Program-made: the position numbers and the translations under genes | Part shown: positions 46,059 through 49,489 of the stretch, in pieces | Numbering within the stretch: the first letter of the stretch is position 1 | Layout of the letters: each line of letters begins with the position of its first letter | The notes under the pieces: model-generated | The model's database searches: none | What the model saw: the letters and a program-made list of their open reading frames with translations, nothing else | Told to the model about the DNA's origin: nothing | NCBI GenBank assembly: GCA_020829485.1 | Contig: JAIVFU010000051.1 | Coordinates: 1 to 49,489 of the forward strand | Reading direction: 5' to 3' | DNA: 49,489 bases | Source: Nostoc sp. CHAB 5834 | GTDB taxonomy: Bacteria; Cyanobacteriota; Cyanobacteriia; Cyanobacteriales; Nostocaceae

Positions 46059-46792
46059 GCCGATCAAAACCTGACTTTTCCCGTTATCTCCTTGATTGAG
46101 CGTAGATGCTTTGCAGCTTGTCGCAGACATCGCTTACTATACCCCTAGCCCAAAGCCCTATTCTCTCGTAATTTATTGTCAGTAATATTAAGTTATTGAC
46201 AATATAGCTTGCTTATGTAAGCAAATATTGCTTTATATAAATAAATGTTACGATGGCTTTACAAAAATCGAAGGGGTGTAAACCGTACCGACGTAGGCTA
46301 GAAATGCCGTATCTGCTGCCAAAAACCTTGATATCACTCCATTGTGGCAACCCAAGTAAAAACTTAAGTTCTAAAGTTTCTTACTTTTAGGTTTTTAAAA
46401 GCATTTTTAGCCTCTGCTTGCGGCTGGCGATCGCTGTTGGAGGAGATGGGCAATACTTGTGAGCGTCGAGGCGTGATGCTGGTGATGCTGGAGTTTGAGG
46501 ATGTGAAAATAACGAATTTGGTCAACTGGTGACAGATGCACCGCAGTGGACTGAGTGGATGGCGTGAGAAAGTTGGGCACAGATTGCGATCGCTAAAAGG
46601 TCAGTTCCTCCCAAGTAAAAAGAACTAACTCTTATCCAGCATCCAAGGATTATTAACTATGGGGGCTGTCTTTGAGCCTCTTCTTCCTAACAGAATTTTG
46701 AATTTTGCATTTTGAAATCAAAAAAGGTCAATACCCCCTAATATTAGATGGGGTGACTCAAAGTCGTTTGAACTTTTTCTGGAGAAATATCA
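46059..46792. other. Intergenic region with hairpins
   Basis: No supported gene. A diverged dispersed-repeat piece (tcgcagacatcgct) is at 46120-46134. An imperfect hairpin spans about 46178-46205 (ttattgtcagtaa...ttattgacaata), and a perfect one lies at 46209-46224 (ttgctta tg taagcaa). The rest is degenerate sequence with one HIP1 site near 46428 and another near 46587. Confidence 0.45.
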
Positions 46793-47260
46793 ATGACCAT
46801 TTCAATGTACCAAGCTTTAATACCCGTGTCTATTCGCACACTGAATAACCTTATAAACATTCTTGAAAAAGGTGCTGCTTATGCAGAAACTAAAAAAATA
46901 GATCCTTCTGTGTTGATCAATAGTCGTCTATCCCCAGATATGTTTCCATTATCAAAACAAGTGCAAATTGCCTCTGACATAGTAAATAGAGGTGCCGCAC
47001 GGTTAGCAGGAATAGAACCACCTAAATTCGAGGACAATGAAACTACATTTCCTCAACTTATTGACCGTATTCAAAAAACTATCTCTCATTTAAATACTTT
47101 TAAACCTGAGCAAATTGACGGTTCAGAAGAGAAAGAAATTACCCTACAGATGCGTGACAACATTCTCTCTTTTCAAGGAATGCCATTTCTCCTATATTTT
47201 GTTTTACCAAACCTTATCAAAAAGGCAGTTTTTCTTATTATGGCTCTGTTAACCTGTTAA
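46793..47260 (+). CDS. DUF1993-family protein, C-terminally altered
   Basis: The 155 residues follow the DUF1993 pattern for the first 120 or so: YQALIPVSIRTLNNLINILE, GAAYAETKKIDPSVLINSRL, PDMFPLSKQVQIASDIVNRG, FPQLIDRIQKTISHLNTF. This is a DinB-like four-helix family without known function. Complete members end with a helix around FHVTTAYAILRHNGV and a short tail; here the chain passes into LIKKAVFLIMALLTC, unrelated and hydrophobic. A recombination breakpoint near 47200 has replaced the last 40 residues. A good ribosome-binding site (ggaga) precedes ATG 46793. Confidence 0.7.
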   Translation: MTISMYQALIPVSIRTLNNLINILEKGAAYAETKKIDPSVLINSRLSPDMFPLSKQVQIASDIVNRGAARLAGIEPPKFEDNETTFPQLIDRIQKTISHLNTFKPEQIDGSEEKEITLQMRDNILSFQGMPFLLYFVLPNLIKKAVFLIMALLTC

Positions 47261-47523
47261 CCTGAGTGCCGGGAGCCAGTAACATCTCTGTTCAAGCCAG
47301 TAATAGCTTTAGCGTTACATGGGTTGGGACACTCAAGCCGAGATATGCTATCGAGTAAGGTAAAATCGCCTGAAAATTCTTGTCTAGTTAGAATAGCTCC
47401 CAGCACAGGAGTAGGATGAAATACGCTTGCAACTACCAAACCAATCACGGCGACGCTAACTTTGGGGAAGTTTTCTGGCAGCCTACTTAGTGCTATATAA
47501 TTTTTTAATTTCAGTAAAAACAC
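47257..47523 (-). CDS. Small protein with a signal-like N-terminus
   Basis: The 88 residues begin MFLLKLKNYIALSRLPENF and contain a hydrophobic stretch (VSVAVIGLVVASVFHPTPVLGA) that could be a signal peptide or anchor, then a short tail with two cysteines (LECPNPCNA). No family is recognised, the tail ends at a breakpoint near 47260, and it may be the N-terminus of a larger exported protein. Coding status is uncertain. Confidence 0.35.
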   Translation of the reverse strand: MFLLKLKNYIALSRLPENFPKVSVAVIGLVVASVFHPTPVLGAILTRQEFSGDFTLLDSISRLECPNPCNAKAITGLNRDVTGSRHSG

Positions 47524-47690
47524 AAAGCCTGACAGTAAGTTGCTAGGTTTAAACTGGTTCGTTGAAGCCTGGTGGCGCTGGTAACTCTTTTAAAGTAGCG
47601 TTAACTGCCTCTTTTATTGTCAGGGAAGCTATACATCGTTGGCAAAATCCAGAACCAATTTTGGGTTTACCAATGTTATTAGTTGCAGTT

Positions 47691-47758
47691 TGGGAGCAAT
47701 GCGATTTTGTTAGGCGACTCAAAAAAAGTGCGATGCCTACGGCGGGCTACGCCTACGC
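47691..47758 (+). repeat. Small dispersed repeat, copy A2 (68 bp)
   Basis: Matches the reverse complement of 199-266 with one mismatch in 68 bases. It contains the repeat core gatgcctacggcgggctac. Flanking sequences differ between the two copies, which defines the ends of the element. Confidence 0.8.
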
Positions 47759-47963
47759 TAAAAATTATATTTAGGTACAAAGTGATTTTATTTGCAAATA
47801 AAATACTGGTTTGCACAAAAATTCATCTTGATGAAATATCTCAAAAAGATTAATAGCAAGTCATTTGACGATTTTTTATAAAAATATCTGCAATCAGCCT
47901 TTTATACTTAGTATGAATTATGCCAAAAAGTAAATTAAAGGCAAGATTAAAGTATAAAATTTA

Positions 47964-48358
47964 TCAAGCAGCTTGGGGTTTGATAAAGGAGTTAAAGATA
48001 GAACCACAAAAATTATCCCAACTTCCAGCTATCCATTGACAACGCAGATGTAACATAATTTCTGCATTTTCTTTCAACCAAAATTTACTGTTACCCTTGA
48101 TTCTTAAATTGACAACTTGGCGGATTAAACTCTCAATCGCACCACTGCCAATAGGTAATTTTTTCTCTTATGTTAAACGTTCAATTCGTTTTAAACTAAG
48201 GTTAATTCCCCAACCCGTCAAAGTTGTACAGGCGGCTTCAAATGAACTAGTGATTGCACCATATTGGGCAACTGTAGACCATACCAATGGGGTTAATCCT
48301 TCTGACATTCCTAACAACATTAAAAATGGGCAAAATCCTTCGCAAAAAGATTGATTTT
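47964..48358 (-). pseudogene. Transposase remnant with internal deletion
   Basis: On the minus strand, one frame reads EGFCPFLMLLGMSEGLTPLV, AQYGAITSSFEAACTTLTGW and LSLKRIERLT, an N-terminal transposase piece. After a break near 48170 another frame reads LPIGSGAIESLIRQVVNLRI, KFWLKENAEIMLHLRCQWIA and ends at a TGA near 47964. The GSGAIES motif is that of the C-terminal catalytic region of a cyanobacterial DDE transposase group (similar to ISKra4-like elements). The central part is missing. Family assignment is tentative. Confidence 0.65.
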
Positions 48359-48433
48359 TATCCTTTTTTTTGTTGATAGTTACTACATACGGTAATTTTA
48401 AGGTAACCAGTACATTGCCACTACTGGAAGTCC

Positions 48434-48829
48434 CTAACGTCTAACTTTGTTTGAGATATTTTTGCCCGCCTGTGCCGCACTGTCTCCGACATCACTAGCG
48501 GTTTCTTGAGCGCCTTCTGCGTACCCAGATCCAAATTCTTTAAAGGCTTCTGCTGACTCTCCAGCAATCTTTTGAAGCCGTTCACCAGGAGAACCTTCCG
48601 TTTCACGAGCTTCTTTATTCCACTGCCCTATTGTTTTCGGTCTTTGAGCATCATTTTGCTCTACCTGTTCGCGGACTCTCTCCTTTAAGCCTTTGTCATT
48701 CTGCCCATAAGTAACATTCGTCGTCAGTACTAGAAAACCAACTAGGACAACAGCCAAAAAACGTTTTACCTGAAGTCCTTTAAATAAAGAACTGATGTCA
48801 CCAATCGTTCTAGAAATCAAGTTTATCAT
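48434..48829 (-). CDS. Small exported, charged low-complexity protein
   Basis: From ATG 48829 the product is about 131 residues: MINLISRTIGDISSLFKGLQ, a membrane/signal segment (VKRFLAVVLVGFLVLTTNV, possible cleavage after VTYG) and a hydrophilic tail rich in Glu, Lys, Ala and Gly (ERVREQVEQNDAQRP, GESAEAFKEFGSGYAEGAQE) that should be helical. An upstream ATG at 48904 would add 25 residues of unlikely hydrophobic sequence. Similar stress- or desiccation-type helical proteins exist in cyanobacteria, but no named family can be given. Confidence 0.6.
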   Translation of the reverse strand: MINLISRTIGDISSLFKGLQVKRFLAVVLVGFLVLTTNVTYGQNDKGLKERVREQVEQNDAQRPKTIGQWNKEARETEGSPGERLQKIAGESAEAFKEFGSGYAEGAQETASDVGDSAAQAGKNISNKVRR

Positions 48830-48938
48830 GCCACTTAGCTTATTTTTTGAGTACAAGTAAAGATTAGCTATAAAAAAGATAAGTATCCTTCTGGCAAAAG
48901 GCATATTTTAGTTATACAAAATAGATAACTTCTAAATC

Positions 48939-49337
48939 TTGGGGAAGAGGTTGTTTACTTTGTTGACTTATCCGCCAGCGATGTCTGCGACGGGCTACGC
49001 CTACGCACTTAACCAAAGATTCTTGGGCCATCTGCTTGTTCCAGAAGGTGAAAAACTGATTATCCTCAAGGCTCCCAAAGGCTCTGGTAAAACCGAATGG
49101 CTGTCTACTGAGGTGGCGAAGGCGCATGATCTTGGAAGACGAGTATTAATCATCACCCATCGGATTCAACTTGGTGAGGCATTATGCGATCGCTTTGGAG
49201 TGAATTATGTCACAGAAGTTCACGGCTCCGAAACAGGGGATTTATTAGGATACGGTGTATGTGTTGATTCGTTGCATCAGCAGAGTCAAGGGCGATTCAA
49301 TCCTAACGACTCGGCGAACGATGTCATTAGTGCATGA
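48939..49337 (+). pseudogene. Plasmid ATPase/primase-type protein fragment (DUF3854-like context)
   Basis: The frame encodes NQRFLGHLLVPEGEKLIILK, a Walker A motif (APKGSGKTEWLS), VLIITHRIQLGEALCDRFG, and GDLLGYGVCVDSLHQQSQ, then ends at VISA. This is the front of the helicase-like region that follows DUF3854 in large cyanobacterial plasmid replication proteins; the Walker B part and the rest are missing. Upstream, the reading frame comes from a dispersed repeat (YPPAMSATGYAYA). It is a relic, not a gene. Confidence 0.65.
48954..49048 (+). repeat. 95-bp repeat B, copy 2
   Basis: Matches the reverse complement of 30918-31012. It contains the dispersed-repeat core agcgatgtctgcgacggg in frame with the following NQRFLGHLLVPEG codons. 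Confidence 0.75.
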
Positions 49338-49489
49338 GTGGAATGAGAGAAAACGTACTCTCTAGACATCTCCAAAAATAATCAAACCCTTTGTGTAGCT
49401 AGGTTATAGGGTATAAATGCAATCATAGTAAATTAGCTAGTATCTACGACAAAATAAGGTCTTGAGATATTTGCTGTTGATAATTAGGC
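49338..49489. other. Right end of window
   Basis: No gene visible. It contains tagacatctcc (49363-49373), a single arm of the palindromic element at 14944-15031. Confidence 0.4.

Noticed and set aside
47562..47774. 70-residue plus-strand frame
   Set aside because: More than a third of it is the dispersed repeat A2 and the remainder has no recognisable similarity.

Overview
This window looks like part of a large plasmid of a heterocystous, Nostoc-type cyanobacterium. HIP1 palindromes (GCGATCGC) are frequent, small dispersed repeats of the kind described in Nostoc and Anabaena genomes occur several times, and most recognisable proteins (RpaB-like regulator, FHA-type TpsA proteins, DUF4394/DUF4114 protein, multi-sensor kinase remnant) are of cyanobacterial type. 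Plasmid character comes from a Rep-like protein next to five iterons and an AT-rich segment, then a 1.1-kDa-scale RepB-primase/DUF3987 protein of about 1,113 residues and a plasmid-type accessory gene.

Layout. 1-3.3 kb is a graveyard: remnants of IS66, IS630 and Tn3 transposases, a truncated Uma2 nuclease, a frameshifted RpaB-like regulator and a tiny EF-hand ORF. 3.6-10.5 kb is the replication backbone: Rep (minus), structured leader, iterons and origin, a second structured leader, primase-helicase, then a downstream plasmid gene. 10.5-14 kb is a minus-strand group (cut AMP-dependent ligase, N-terminally short O-methyltransferase, nitroreductase, sulfonate/nitrate-type binding lipoprotein). 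14-15.2 kb holds gene scraps, a strong terminator hairpin and a nested hairpin element. 15.2-29.5 kb is a two-partner secretion locus: one TpsB pore and five tandem TpsA genes, of which two are broken and three intact. 29.5-31 kb is decayed (plasmid-gene fragment, multi-sensor kinase with an internal deletion). 31.1-33.6 kb is an SsuD-like monooxygenase facing an amidase. 33.6-42.1 kb is the most novel part: two asparagine-synthetase-like ligases without the glutaminase cysteine, a fold-type III PLP decarboxylase homologue with valine at the usual PLP-lysine position, two tandem zinc-ribbon/membrane/Toprim-like proteins and a small membrane-anchored protein. 43-46 kb is a 1,008-residue DUF4394x2/Calx-beta/DUF4114x2 protein. 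46.8-49.5 kb is decaying again (cut DUF1993 protein, transposase scraps, small exported protein, fragment of a plasmid ATPase).

How it fits together. The Rep/iteron/primase block should replicate the molecule. The Tps locus would export large beta-helical surface proteins through a single pore; the paralogues show sharp changes of ancestry and a 162-bp perfect identity, consistent with gene conversion. The 33.6-42.1 kb cluster looks like a small-molecule or surface-modification pathway built on ATP-dependent amide formation, but its product cannot be deduced. Fragments of plasmid-backbone genes at 29.5, 30.9 and 49.0 kb suggest that the accessory region was assembled by repeated recombination between related plasmids. 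No tRNA, rRNA or CRISPR array was seen.
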